Assembly: GCA_028874795.1 (NCBI GenBank)
Contig: JAPPHT010000004.1
Span: forward strand, 1 to 37,681
DNA from: Chloroflexota bacterium
GTDB taxonomy: Bacteria; Chloroflexota; Dehalococcoidia; Lucifugimonadales; Australimonadaceae
Direction: 5' to 3'
Length of the DNA: 37,681 bases
Positions 27,207 through 35,399 of this stretch are shown one piece after another. The number at the start of each line of letters is the position of its first letter. Position 1 is the stretch's first letter. The notes under the pieces are model-generated. The model saw only the letters and a program-made list of their open reading frames with translations. It was not told the DNA's origin and made no database searches. The position numbers were made by a program, and so were the translations under genes.

Positions 27207-28439
27207 CTACGAACACTCCATCGCGGCACGCAGGCTGTTCAGGTTGTCGCGCATCAGGCCGAAGTAGTCTCCGTGCTCGTCCAACTCGTCCTGGGTTATG
27301 CCGTCCATCGGGTGGATCATGTAGATGCCCGCGCCGGTCTCACTGGCGAGCACCTGCTCATTCGAGCCGGAGAGCACGGGCTCCACCAGCACGGCTTCCA
27401 GGCCGAGGTCGTTGATCCGGTCGGCTATGCTTGCAAGACGCTGCGCCGACGGCTCGAAGCCGGGAGAGAGACCAGCCACCGACACCTGCTCCAGTCCATA
27501 GGCGAGCGCGAGGTAGCCGTACGCAGCGTGCGAGGTAACAAACTCATCGTAGGCGCACGAGCTGAGGCCCGTTTCGAACTCGCCGTGCAGCGCCCGGAGC
27601 TCGGATGAGAGCGCGGCGAGGTTCGCCTGGTAGACGTCGGCGCCTGCGGGGTCGGCTTCGATCAGCGCCCCGGCGATGCGCTCCGCCTGGGTGATGGCGC
27701 GCAGCGGGTCCAGCCAGAAGTGCGGGTCGAGTTCGCCGTGACCGTGGCCGTGACCGTCCTCCTCGTCGCCATGGTCCTCTTCCTCGTCCTCGTCGTGGTG
27801 CTCGCCTTCTTCCTCCTCCTCGTCCTCCTCGTGGTGCTCGCCTTCCTCCTCTTCCTCATCCTCGTCGTGGTGCTCGCCTTCCTCTTCTTCCTCGTCCTCG
27901 TCGTGATGCTCGCCTTCCTCTTCTTCCTCGTCCTCGTCGTGGTGCTCGCCCTCTTCCTCCTCGTGGTCGTCACCCTCGGCTTCGTGGTCCTCGAACTCCA
28001 GCGCCGCCTCAGCATCCGCGGCCTCGACGACAACGCCGGTAACGTCGTCGCCCAGGGACTCGAGCGCACGCTCCAGCCACGGCTCCAGCTCGATGCCGTT
28101 CATCGCGATGACATCAGCCTCGCCGATCGTGCGCAGGTCACTCGCCGTCAGTTCAAACGTGTGGCCCTCGGCGCCGGGCGGCACGAGAGCAACCACCTCC
28201 ACGCGGTCGCCGCCGACGCGCTCGGCGAAGTACTGCATCGGGTAGATGCTCGCGACGACGAGCAGCGGTTCGGACATACTCGCCGGCGTGTTCGTGGGTG
28301 GGGCACCAGCGGGCGTGTTCGTGGGTGGGGCACCAGCGGGCGTGTTCGTGGGCTCGGCATCCCCCGAACAGGCAACGATCGCCAGGGCCAGGGCCCCGGC
28401 GGCAAGCAACGCGTACAGTTTAGTGAGATTAAGTCTCAT
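27207..28439 (-). CDS. znuA: zinc/manganese-binding lipoprotein with His/acid repeat loop
   Basis: A 410-residue ZnuA-type solute-binding protein. The lipoprotein signal (MRLNLTKLYALLAAG) has Cys24 in IVAC. A short tether of about three GAPPTNTPA repeats follows. The core starts ASIYPMQYFAERVGGDRVEV. Metal ligands are seen as His in PPGAEGHTFELT, His in LDPHFWLDPL and His in SHAAYGYLA. Between them an acidic His-rich loop (EGEHHDEDEEEE repeated about five times, then GHGHGHG) far exceeds the usual ZnuA loop. It should collect zinc, or another divalent metal, for the permease. It follows the regulator by 31 bases. Confidence 0.93.
   Translation of the reverse strand: MRLNLTKLYALLAAGALALAIVACSGDAEPTNTPAGAPPTNTPAGAPPTNTPASMSEPLLVVASIYPMQYFAERVGGDRVEVVALVPPGAEGHTFELTASDLRTIGEADVIAMNGIELEPWLERALESLGDDVTGVVVEAADAEAALEFEDHEAEGDDHEEEEGEHHDEDEEEEEGEHHDEDEEEEEGEHHDEDEEEEEGEHHEEDEEEEEGEHHDEDEEEDHGDEEDGHGHGHGELDPHFWLDPLRAITQAERIAGALIEADPAGADVYQANLAALSSELRALHGEFETGLSSCAYDEFVTSHAAYGYLALAYGLEQVSVAGLSPGFEPSAQRLASIADRINDLGLEAVLVEPVLSGSNEQVLASETGAGIYMIHPMDGITQDELDEHGDYFGLMRDNLNSLRAAMECS
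27784..27960. repeat. 36-bp in-frame tandem repeats in znuA
   Basis: Four full 36-bp units start at 27784, 27820, 27856 and 27892, then a 33-base partial unit at 27928. Each encodes an acidic His-containing dodecapeptide. Units differ by a few bases. Because 36 is a multiple of three, copy number could vary without breaking the gene. Confidence 0.92.
28288..28355. repeat. 27-bp in-frame tandem repeats in the znuA tether
   Basis: Two perfect 27-bp copies (28288-28314, 28315-28341) and a partial third encode the GAPPTNTPA-type linker behind the lipidated cysteine. Confidence 0.85.
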
Positions 28440-28470
28440 CTAGCATCTTCTCCAGGTGTCTTGTTGGGCT

Positions 28471-28968
28471 TCAGTGCACGTGCATATGGGTGCCGTGCAT
28501 GTGAGCGTCCACGCCTTGCCCGCTCTCGCGGCAGACCGCGCAACGGTGATACAGCTCGAGCCGGTGCCCGATCAGTTCGCCGCCAACGTGGTTCTTCATG
28601 GCGCGGAGCATGCGTTCTACAGCCGGATGACGGAACTCGTCTATACGGCCGCAGGAGACGCAGACCAAGTGATGATGGTGGTGCGCGTCGTCCAGCGAAT
28701 ACCGGGGAGACCCATCCGGCATGGCCGTCTTGCAGAGGATGCCGACCTCAACGAGGAGGCGCAGCGTACGGTAGATGGTGGCGCGTCCCAGGCTCGGCAG
28801 TCCGGCGACGATCTCTTCAGCGCTGAACGAATCGGTCCGCCGGGCGAGCATCGCGGCGAGTTCCCGCCGCGGCCACGTCATACGGCTCCCGTGCTCCTCC
28901 AGCGCGGCGAGGATGTTGGACTCCGTCTGCGTGGCGGCTGTCGAAGCTCTGCCTGTAACCGTCGTCAT
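28471..28968 (-). CDS. Fur/Zur-family metal-responsive repressor
   Basis: A 165-residue Fur-superfamily protein. The DNA-binding winged helix includes FSAEEIVAGLPSLGRATIYRTLRLLVEVGIL. The metal-binding half has HHHHHLVCVSCGRIDEF (Cys103, Cys106) and CAVCRESG (Cys143, Cys146), the structural zinc site. A His-rich tail (HMHGTHMHVH) is unusual and may sense zinc. It directly precedes a zinc-type importer, so Zur is the likely role. ATG at 28968 is chosen on family start; an upstream in-frame ATG at 29004 has no better support. TGATAC-type motifs lie upstream, suggesting autoregulation. Confidence 0.9.
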   Translation of the reverse strand: MTTVTGRASTAATQTESNILAALEEHGSRMTWPRRELAAMLARRTDSFSAEEIVAGLPSLGRATIYRTLRLLVEVGILCKTAMPDGSPRYSLDDAHHHHHLVCVSCGRIDEFRHPAVERMLRAMKNHVGGELIGHRLELYHRCAVCRESGQGVDAHMHGTHMHVH

Positions 28969-29000
28969 AGCGAAGAAAGTACGCGCTCCCGGAGCGGCAG

Positions 29001-29057
29001 TCAATACTTAGTATCAACAACTACGCTAAATGATACCTTGCTCGGCGAGTTTGATAC
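29001..29057. promoter_or_regulatory. candidate Fur/Zur operator region
   Basis: ATACTTAGTAT (29004-29014) is an 11-base palindrome extended by TCA and CAA. TGATAC or its complement occurs at 29011-29016, 29031-29036 and 29052-29057, the last two 21 bp apart. The AT-rich patch stands out from the GC-rich surroundings and lies directly upstream of the regulator gene. Confidence 0.45.
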
Positions 29058-29131
29058 CCGCTGTGCCTGCGCCCTTCAGCAACAAGACATGGTACACGTA
29101 CCCGGCGGCCCTTACAGCCGGGCGGCAGCGC

Positions 29132-29764
29132 CTAGAAGTCCTGGCGACCCTCGAAGGCGCGCGTAAGGGTGAGAGCGTCAGCATATTCGAGGTCGCCGCC
29201 GACGGGGAGGCCGCGCGCGAGGCGGGTAACGCGCGGGCCGAGGGGAACGAGCAGCTGGTGGAGATACATCGCCGTGGCCTCCCCTTCCACGGTGGGGTTC
29301 GTGGCGATGATGACTTCGCTGACCGGCTCCTCGCTCATCCTGCGGAGCAGCTCGCGGATGCGGAGGTCGTCCGGGCCGATGTTCGCCATCGGGTCTATGA
29401 GTCCGTGAAGGACGTGGTAGAGGCCTCGGAAGACGCCCGTGCGCTCCAGCGCAAGCACGTCCAGCGGCTCCTGCACCACGCAGAGCCTTGTCTGGTCGCG
29501 TACGGGGTCGGAGCAGATGGCGCAGACGTCCGGCTCCGTTATGTTCTGGCACCGGGAGCAGAAGCCAAGGGAGTCCTTGACGGCGCTGATGGCGTCGACA
29601 AGCTGCCGAGCTTCCCGCTCCGGCATCCGTATGAGGTAGTAAGCGAGGCGCTGCGCGCTCTTGGGGCCGATGCCGGGCAGCTTGTGGAGCTGTTCGATGA
29701 GCCGGGCGACGGCAGGTGCGAGAGCGGGGCCACCGCCGTAGCCGCCGTCGGGCGACGACGTCAT
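29132..29764 (-). CDS. recR: recombination protein RecR
   Basis: A 210-residue recombination mediator that works with RecO and RecF to load RecA at gaps. A helix-hairpin-helix segment (LPGIGPKSAQRLAYYL, about 29-44) is followed by a zinc finger, Cys69-x2-Cys72...Cys81-x2-Cys84, and a Toprim domain with acidic motif VVQEPLDVLALE and a late EGEATAMYL. Length is near the family norm of 200. It starts three bases after ybaB, the usual dnaX-ybaB-recR order. RecO is encoded at 35400-36218. Confidence 0.96.
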   Translation of the reverse strand: MTSSPDGGYGGGPALAPAVARLIEQLHKLPGIGPKSAQRLAYYLIRMPEREARQLVDAISAVKDSLGFCSRCQNITEPDVCAICSDPVRDQTRLCVVQEPLDVLALERTGVFRGLYHVLHGLIDPMANIGPDDLRIRELLRRMSEEPVSEVIIATNPTVEGEATAMYLHQLLVPLGPRVTRLARGLPVGGDLEYADALTLTRAFEGRQDF

Positions 29765-29767
29765 GTG

Positions 29768-30070
29768 CTACATCCCCGGGATCTTCAAGCCGCCCGTCAG
29801 GGCGCCAAGCCGCTCCGCCGCCAGCGCCTGGGACTTCGCGAGTGCTTCGTTCACAGCGGCGAGCACCATGTCCTGCAGCAGTTCCACGTCGTCCGGGTCC
29901 ACGGCAGCGGGGTCTATGGCGACGGACTGGACCGTCTGCTTTCCGGTGGCGACCACCTTTACGGCGCCCCCTCCTGCTGAAGCTTCGACCGTCTCGGTCT
30001 CCAACTCCTCCTGCGCCTTCAGGAGGCGGGCCTGGAGCTGTTGGGCCTGTTTCATCATGTTTCTGTTCAT
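29768..30070 (-). CDS. ybaB: YbaB/EbfC family nucleoid-associated protein
   Basis: A 100-residue small DNA-binding protein. NRNMMKQAQQLQARLLKAQEEL is the N-terminal helix, and VEASAGGGAVKVVATGKQTVQSVAIDP is the conserved beta core, followed by a C-terminal helix and GALTGGLKIPGM. It lies between dnaX and recR. The ATG at 30070 overlaps the dnaX stop as ATGA; an upstream in-frame ATG at 30079 would add three residues. Confidence 0.95.
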   Translation of the reverse strand: MNRNMMKQAQQLQARLLKAQEELETETVEASAGGGAVKVVATGKQTVQSVAIDPAAVDPDDVELLQDMVLAAVNEALAKSQALAAERLGALTGGLKIPGM

Positions 30071-31962
30071 CTCTCCCATCCCTCGGGTGGTTCGTCAGGA
30101 TCGTCGGGTGAGGCGCGCACTGCGGCGTGCTCGGGTTCCGGTCCGGCAGCGTAGGAGGCGCCGTTCGGACTCGCGTTTGCAGCCTCCTCCGAGTGGTGAG
30201 GCGTGTCGTGGCCGTGTGAGGTGGGGGCGGACGCATCGGTCGTTTCGCCGGCGTAAGGTGCCGGGGCGGACACGTCGGGTGTTTCGCTGGCGTAGGGGGC
30301 CGGGGCGGGCGGAACGGCAGGCTCCAGCTGACCAGCCTCGGCAACGACCTGCCCGCCATAGTTGACGGCAGCACGGATCAGGTGCCCGCCACCCGCTTCG
30401 CCTGAACGTTCCCCGTTGGAACGCTGTTCGCCGGTATCCACGACGATGGTGAGTTGCTGGCCCAGAGCTTCCTGCAGCCGACGCTCCACCTCCATCCGGC
30501 AGCGGGGGTCCTCCAGTTCGCCCATCAGCCTTTCGCTGTTCGACTGGTGCGGGAAGGTAACGACGAGGTCGGAGCCTCGTATCGCCCGGTGCCCCGAACT
30601 ACGGAGAAGCGCGGCGACGTCGAACTTGCGTTTGGGCACGCCGCTGAGCGACTTGAGGATGCTCGGCCAGAGGGCCGTGAGCCGTTGGTCGATGGGAGCG
30701 GATGGGTCCACCGAAGCCGCCGGGGCGGCAGCGGGAGGGGGAGGAGAGCGCCGGTAGGCGGGCTGCGGCGCCACAGGCGCTGCCGGGCGGGGAGCAGGCG
30801 ACCCTGCCGAAGGCTGCGCGGGACGGGGCGGGGCTGCGGCAGGCGCAGGGGCCTGAGCAGCGGGCGCGGGCGCGGCGGTTTCGGGCGGCAGGCCCAGCTC
30901 GACCGCGGCGAGTTCCAGCGGCAGTGGAGAAGGCTGGTCGAACCGGAAGGAGACGTGCCCGAAGAGCCTGAGCGCGCGCATGATCTGGTCCAGCGGCACG
31001 CTCTCCGCGACGAACGTGAGCTGTGCCTGCGTGTCTTTCGAGAGGTCGAGGGAGGACGCCGCGCCGCTCTTGACGAGCAGGGCCGCCCGCAGGAGCTCCA
31101 CCGTCATGCGGTGGAGCGGCCTGAGGTCCACTCCCTCGTCCGCAACGCCGTTGATGACCTCCAGCGCCTGCGCCGTGTTGCCGGTCAGCAGATGCTTGAC
31201 GAGCGCGAGCGCACTCTCCTCGCCGCTGATGCCGAGCAACTCCCGCGCCTGCTCGACGGTGACGCGTGAGCCGAAGGAGGTGATGAGTTGGTCCAGGAGG
31301 TTGGTGGCGTCGCGCAGGCTGCCGCCGGACGCGCGCCCTATGAGGCGCAGCACTTCAGGCGAGACTTCCGCTCCCTCTTCCTGCGCGATGCCTGCCAGCC
31401 TGTCCGTCATGTCCTGCATCGCTATGCGATGGAAGTCGAACCGCTGGCACCGGGAGATGATGGTGGGCGGCAGCCGCTCGGGCTCCGTCGTAGCCAGGAC
31501 GAAGACGCTATGGGGAGGGGGCTCCTCCAGCGTCTTGAGGAACGCGTTGAACGCGTCGTTGGTGAGCGCATGGGCCTCGTCGATGATGTAGACCTTGTTC
31601 CTGCCCACCGTGGGGGCGAAGCGCACCTTCTCCCGCAGGTCGCGTATCTCGTCGATCCCCCGGTTGCTGGCGGCGTCGACCTCGATGAGGTCCATGAAGC
31701 TGCCGTTGTCGATGGCGCGGCAGCTATCGCACGCGCCGCACGGGTCGCCCACGGAAGGCGGGCGCATCGTGCAGTTGAGCGACTTCGCCAGTACGCGCGC
31801 GGTACTCGTCTTCCCGGTGCCGCGCGGTCCGCAGAAGAGGTAGGCGTGCGCGGTGCGTCCGTGCGCGACCGCCTGGGTGAGCGTCTGCGTGATGGGGCCC
31901 TGCCCGACGATGTCGGAGAAACGCGGGGGCCGCCACTTCCTGTAGAGCACCTCTCCAGCCAT
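30067..31962 (-). CDS. dnaX: DNA polymerase III subunits gamma and tau
   Basis: A 631-residue clamp-loader ATPase. Walker A is GPRGTGKT (45-52), the zinc module is Cys64, Cys75, Cys78, Cys81, Walker B YIIDEAH starts near residue 125, and sensor 1 lies in FVLATTEPERLPPTI. Domain III follows to about residue 360. A Pro/Ala-rich linker, with repeated APAP and PPPPAAAP-type runs, leads to a conserved region near 420-520. The last 100 residues are low complexity with PYASETPD and PYAGETTD repeats. The ATG at 31962 overlaps the ybeY stop (ATGA) and gives the family start MAGEVLYRKWRP. No slippery A run for a gamma product is visible. Confidence 0.96.
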   Translation of the reverse strand: MAGEVLYRKWRPPRFSDIVGQGPITQTLTQAVAHGRTAHAYLFCGPRGTGKTSTARVLAKSLNCTMRPPSVGDPCGACDSCRAIDNGSFMDLIEVDAASNRGIDEIRDLREKVRFAPTVGRNKVYIIDEAHALTNDAFNAFLKTLEEPPPHSVFVLATTEPERLPPTIISRCQRFDFHRIAMQDMTDRLAGIAQEEGAEVSPEVLRLIGRASGGSLRDATNLLDQLITSFGSRVTVEQARELLGISGEESALALVKHLLTGNTAQALEVINGVADEGVDLRPLHRMTVELLRAALLVKSGAASSLDLSKDTQAQLTFVAESVPLDQIMRALRLFGHVSFRFDQPSPLPLELAAVELGLPPETAAPAPAAQAPAPAAAPPRPAQPSAGSPAPRPAAPVAPQPAYRRSPPPPAAAPAASVDPSAPIDQRLTALWPSILKSLSGVPKRKFDVAALLRSSGHRAIRGSDLVVTFPHQSNSERLMGELEDPRCRMEVERRLQEALGQQLTIVVDTGEQRSNGERSGEAGGGHLIRAAVNYGGQVVAEAGQLEPAVPPAPAPYASETPDVSAPAPYAGETTDASAPTSHGHDTPHHSEEAANASPNGASYAAGPEPEHAAVRASPDDPDEPPEGWER

Positions 31963-32501
31963 CAGCACGCCCCCGTCCCGTTCGCAGAGGGGAACAGTGC
32001 GCTCAGCGCCCGTTGTTCTATCGCGCGCATCGCCGCTTCCTCCTCCGGCTTCGCGTGATCGTGGCCCAGCAGGTGCAGGATGCCGTGCACGATGAGCAAC
32101 GCGGCTTCCCGCTCCACCGGCACATTGTGCTCTCGCGCCTGGCGTTCCGCCATCGGGTACGACAGCACCACTTCACCGAGGCTGGAGGGCGCGTCGGGGA
32201 CCAACGGGAACCCGACGCTGGAGGACTGCCCGGACGGGGGGAACGCCGTGTCCTCCATCGGCGCGCCGTGCTCGCCGAACGACAGCACGTCGGTCACCTC
32301 GTCGAACCCGCGGAAGCGCAGGTTCAGGTCGCGCAGCGTCTCATCGTCGGCAACGACGACGCTCGCCCCGGCGCTTCCGTCCGGGTCGGCGAGGGCAAGC
32401 GCAGTGGTCGCGGCGCGCCGCACCGATGCCGCAGGCGCCGCCTTCTTGTAGAAAGGGAACACCCGGACGTCGACGCGTCGCTTCTGAGGTCGCAAGGGCA
32501 T
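31962..32501 (-). CDS. ybeY: endoribonuclease YbeY (rRNA maturation factor)
   Basis: A 179-residue zinc-dependent RNase involved in 16S rRNA 3' processing and ribosome quality control. The metal motif HGILHLLGHDH (His139, His143, His149) is intact. The central FDEVTDVLSF is conserved. An insertion of about 20 residues (GAPMEDTAFPPSGQSSSVGF) precedes the SLGEVVLSY strand. ATG at 32501 is chosen for GGGGAGG nine bases upstream; longer starts at 32543 and GTG 32558 remain possible. It leads the dnaX-ybaB-recR operon by a four-base overlap. Confidence 0.94.
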   Translation of the reverse strand: MPLRPQKRRVDVRVFPFYKKAAPAASVRRAATTALALADPDGSAGASVVVADDETLRDLNLRFRGFDEVTDVLSFGEHGAPMEDTAFPPSGQSSSVGFPLVPDAPSSLGEVVLSYPMAERQAREHNVPVEREAALLIVHGILHLLGHDHAKPEEEAAMRAIEQRALSALFPSANGTGAC

Positions 32502-32666
32502 GCCGTTCCGCCTCCCCGGAACCAGCGGATAGTAACAGTCCATGACGACGCCCTGCACTCACCAACCGGCAGTCCGATGGGCCTCACTCGACCCGGTCTG
32601 TACGGCCCGCGTATGATGCTGAACGGCGCGGAGTCGGACGCAACCACATCCCGGAGGAGCACCCCC

Positions 32667-33194
32667 ATGGAAGGCAATGAGCTGATCGCGGACGGCCTCG
32701 GACGAGTCAATCAACTGCTGCATCGTGCGCTGGAAGGCGCGTCCGCCGAGACGCTGAACCGGATGCCCAACAGCGATTCCAACTCGATGACCTGGCTCGC
32801 CTGGCACCTGACGCGCATCCAGGACGACCAGATCGCCAACCTCGCGGGCGAACCGCAACTCTGGACAAGCGAAGGTTGGCACGAGCGGTTCGGGATGCCC
32901 GCTGACGACTCCATCACCGGCGGAGGCCACACTCTGGAAGAGGCCGCCGCGGTGAAGGTGGACTCGGCGGAAGTGCTGCTCGGCTACAACGACGCAGTGT
33001 ACGAGCGGTCGAAGCGCTACCTGGCAGGCGTCACCCCAGACGACCTGGACCGGGAGCTGAACGAGCCGCGGTGGAATCCACTCCCCACCGTGGGCGTGCG
33101 TCTCGTCAGCACCGTCTCGGACAACACGCAGCACGCGGGGCAGGTCATGTACCTGCGCGGCTATTTCGACGGGTTCGGATGGCAGCGGAGATAG
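32667..33194 (+). CDS. DinB-like superfamily protein, paralog 1
   Basis: A 175-residue four-helix-bundle protein of the DinB/YfiT-like superfamily. Metal-ligand-type histidines lie in WLAWHLTRIQDDQI and the late NTQHAGQVMYLRGYF; GWHERFGMP sits between them. Family members are metal-dependent thiol transferases or of unknown function; despite the name they are not the Y-family polymerase DinB. GGAGGAGC precedes the ATG. A paralog with the same WHERFGM and HxGQ-YLRG pattern follows 20 bases later, indicating tandem duplication. Confidence 0.88.
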   Translation: MEGNELIADGLGRVNQLLHRALEGASAETLNRMPNSDSNSMTWLAWHLTRIQDDQIANLAGEPQLWTSEGWHERFGMPADDSITGGGHTLEEAAAVKVDSAEVLLGYNDAVYERSKRYLAGVTPDDLDRELNEPRWNPLPTVGVRLVSTVSDNTQHAGQVMYLRGYFDGFGWQRR

Positions 33195-33214
33195 CCTTTA
33201 CGGAGAACGCATGC

Positions 33215-33730
33215 ATGAATGCAACTGACCTCTACTTCAACGCACTGGACCGGGCGGACGGCATCCTGCGCCGCGCCCTGGAAGGCCTGACCGTTGACGA
33301 GCTCCGCGCCCAGCCCTCCGGCGAAGGCAGCAACCCTATCGGGTGGATGGTCTGGCACATGACGTGGGTGCGCGACTACATCACCGCCGGCGTGACCGGT
33401 GAACCGTCGCTCTGGGAGGCGGACGGCTGGCACGAGCGGTTCGGCATGGAAGCCCGCCCTCCCCGCTTCACCCCTGAGAACGTGCACACATTCGACCCGA
33501 AGGATCCGGAGACCCTCGCCGGTTATTTCGAAGCCGTCGCGGAGAAGACGGCGGCGATCGTCCGAGGCCTCTCACCCGACGACCTGGACCGCCTCCTCCC
33601 TCCGGTGTCGGCCGACAGGCCGCCGCAGTCCGTGGGTTCCCGGCTCGGCGCGGTCCTGAACGACAACATCCAGCACGTCGGCCAGATCGCCTACCTCCGC
33701 GGCGTCATCCGCGAGCAGGGGTGGTTCTAG
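33215..33730 (+). CDS. DinB-like superfamily protein, paralog 2
   Basis: A 171-residue paralog of the preceding gene. It shares WMVWHMTWVRDYI, GEPSLWEADGWHERFGME and NIQHVGQIAYLRGVI in the same order. The presumed metal-ligand histidines are kept. ATG at 33215 follows GGAGAACGC; another ATG four bases upstream (33211) is out of frame. It is followed after two bases by an SDR gene. Substrate unknown. Confidence 0.88.
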   Translation: MNATDLYFNALDRADGILRRALEGLTVDELRAQPSGEGSNPIGWMVWHMTWVRDYITAGVTGEPSLWEADGWHERFGMEARPPRFTPENVHTFDPKDPETLAGYFEAVAEKTAAIVRGLSPDDLDRLLPPVSADRPPQSVGSRLGAVLNDNIQHVGQIAYLRGVIREQGWF

Positions 33731-33732
33731 GC

Positions 33733-34545
33733 ATGACCGAGGCGCTTCCCGAAGAGACGAGTGTCCCCGGCTTCAGCCTCGACGCCTTCTCCCTCTCGGG
33801 ACGCACGGCCATCGTGTCGGGCGGCAGCGACGGCATCGGCCGGATGATCGCGCACGGGTTCGCTGACGCGGGGGCGAACGTTGTCGTCGCAGCCCGCGGC
33901 TCGGAGAAGATCGACAACGTCGTCGCCGAGATCGAGGCCAAGGGTCATACCGCGCTCGGCGTCCCCACCGACGCCACCGACCCGGACGCGGTTCGAGTCC
34001 TCGTCGAACGCTCCATCGAGCGATTCGGACAGGTGGACATCCTGATGAACGTGGTCGGCGGCTCGCAGGGACCGACCTTCAAGCGCGGGCCGCTGCTGGA
34101 ACTGACCAAGCACGACTTCAACGAGGCGTTCAACATCAATGTCACGAGCGCGTTCCTGTGCAGCCAGGCCGTCGTGCCGCACATGCTGGAGCGCGGAAGC
34201 GGCGTCATCATCAACATGGCGTCCATAGGAGCGCGGGACTACCGCCTGCCGGAACCGGGGATGAGCGTCTACAACATGACCAAGGCGTCGGTGATGCACC
34301 TCACGCGGAGCATGGCGAAGGAGTGGGCCCCCGCCATCCGGGTGAACTGCATCAACGCAGGTCACTTCATCACGCCGCGCCGCGCGCGGACCGAGCACCC
34401 TGACCGGCGGGCGCGGAGCCTCGCCGAGATCCAGGTCGGCAGGTTCGGAACGCCGGAGGACATCGCGGGAGCCGCGGTCTTCATCGCGTCGGACGCGGGA
34501 GCGTTCTTCAACGGCTCTTATCTGGACCTGCACGGCGGCACCTAG
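33733..34545 (+). CDS. short-chain dehydrogenase/reductase, paralog 1
   Basis: A 270-residue SDR. The nucleotide-binding motif is SGGSDGIG (29-36; the usual first Thr is Ser), the NNAG site reads NVVGG, the catalytic Ser is about 164 and the active pair is Tyr180-x3-Lys184 (YNMTK). AARGSEKID after the second strand favours NADP. The C-terminus (GRFGTPEDIAGAAVFIASD) is typical of classical SDRs. The start is two bases after the DinB-like stop. The substrate is not identifiable. Confidence 0.92.
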   Translation: MTEALPEETSVPGFSLDAFSLSGRTAIVSGGSDGIGRMIAHGFADAGANVVVAARGSEKIDNVVAEIEAKGHTALGVPTDATDPDAVRVLVERSIERFGQVDILMNVVGGSQGPTFKRGPLLELTKHDFNEAFNINVTSAFLCSQAVVPHMLERGSGVIINMASIGARDYRLPEPGMSVYNMTKASVMHLTRSMAKEWAPAIRVNCINAGHFITPRRARTEHPDRRARSLAEIQVGRFGTPEDIAGAAVFIASDAGAFFNGSYLDLHGGT

Positions 34546-34572
34546 CAACAGACTGAGCACCGGGGAGGCTTC

Positions 34573-35358
34573 ATGGACCTGTCGCGTTTCTCCATGGAAG
34601 GGCGCACCGTCATCATCACGGGCGGCAGCGGCGGCATCGGACGGGGCTGCGTGCGTGCGTTCGCGCAGGCGGGCGCGAACATAGTCGTGGCTTCCGTGCC
34701 CGCCGACACCATCCCGCCCGCGGTCGAGGAGGCCGAGGCGCTCGGGGCGCAGGCCCTGGGCGTGACGGTGAACGTCGCCGAGCCGGATGAGATCGACGCC
34801 ATGGTCGCGCAGACGCTCGACCGGTTCGGGCGCATCGACGCGTTGGTCAACGTCGCGGGAGGCTCCTACAGCCGCAACCCGGACATGCCCCAGTACAGTC
34901 GCGCGCCGCTCCTTGAGATGAGCAGCGACGACTTCCTCGGCGCATACGTCGGCAACGTCAAGACGGCCTTCCTCGTGTCGAAGGCGGTCGTGCCCCACAT
35001 GAAGTCGCTCGGCAAGGGCGCGATCGTCAACATCGGCTCCACCTCCGGCCTCGACCGGCACCCGAGCGCGCCCGACATCGCTGCCTACGGCACGGCGAAG
35101 GCGGCCGTCCACAGCCTCACCTTTCACATGGCGCACCAGTGGAAGCCCGAGGTGCGCGTTAACTGCATCGCACCCGGGACCATCGACACGCCCCGCCCTG
35201 CCGGCATCGTGCGCCCGGAGATGGCCACTGCCGGCCAACGTATCGCCGTCGGCAGGGTCGGCGTCGGCGACGACATCGGCAGCGTGGCCCTGTTCCTCTG
35301 CTCGGACGCAGCGGGATTCGTGAACGGCATCGTCGTCCCGGTGCACGGCGGCGAGTAG
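34573..35358 (+). CDS. short-chain dehydrogenase/reductase, paralog 2
   Basis: A 261-residue SDR. The cofactor motif is TGGSGGIG (16-23), NVAGG replaces NNAGG, the catalytic Ser156 lies in NIGSTSG and Tyr172-x3-Lys176 in AYGTAK. It has the same VVPHM and PRP or PRR segments as its neighbour, supporting duplication with divergence. GGGGAGGCTTC lies before the ATG, 27 bases after paralog 1. The two may act in consecutive steps or form a heteromer; function unknown. Confidence 0.92.
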   Translation: MDLSRFSMEGRTVIITGGSGGIGRGCVRAFAQAGANIVVASVPADTIPPAVEEAEALGAQALGVTVNVAEPDEIDAMVAQTLDRFGRIDALVNVAGGSYSRNPDMPQYSRAPLLEMSSDDFLGAYVGNVKTAFLVSKAVVPHMKSLGKGAIVNIGSTSGLDRHPSAPDIAAYGTAKAAVHSLTFHMAHQWKPEVRVNCIAPGTIDTPRPAGIVRPEMATAGQRIAVGRVGVGDDIGSVALFLCSDAAGFVNGIVVPVHGGE

Positions 35359-35387
35359 CACCGCGAACGTCTCCCCGGTCCCGCGGG

Positions 35388-35393
35388 TACACT
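35388..35393 (+). promoter_or_regulatory. candidate -10 box for a leaderless recO transcript
   Basis: TACACT ends six bases before the GTG at 35400, so transcription would start at or next to the start codon. There is no Shine-Dalgarno sequence, consistent with a leaderless mRNA. It sits inside a GCGGGT/ACCCGC inverted repeat. The -35 region is not obvious. Confidence 0.4.
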
Positions 35394-35399
35394 ACCCGC

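Noticed and set aside
27784-27960. Possible CRISPR array from regular 36-bp repeats
   Set aside because: Units are directly adjacent with no spacers, are in frame in znuA, and encode acidic His repeats.
27720-28826. Plus-strand frame with Leu/Val-rich repeats that looks like a membrane protein
   Set aside because: It is the antisense reading of the acidic His repeat of znuA; the hydrophobicity is a codon artefact.
32013-32666. Extended N-terminus of the first DinB-like protein (frame open from 32013)
   Set aside because: It is antisense to ybeY; the ATG at 32667 has a GGAGGAGC site and starts the family domain.
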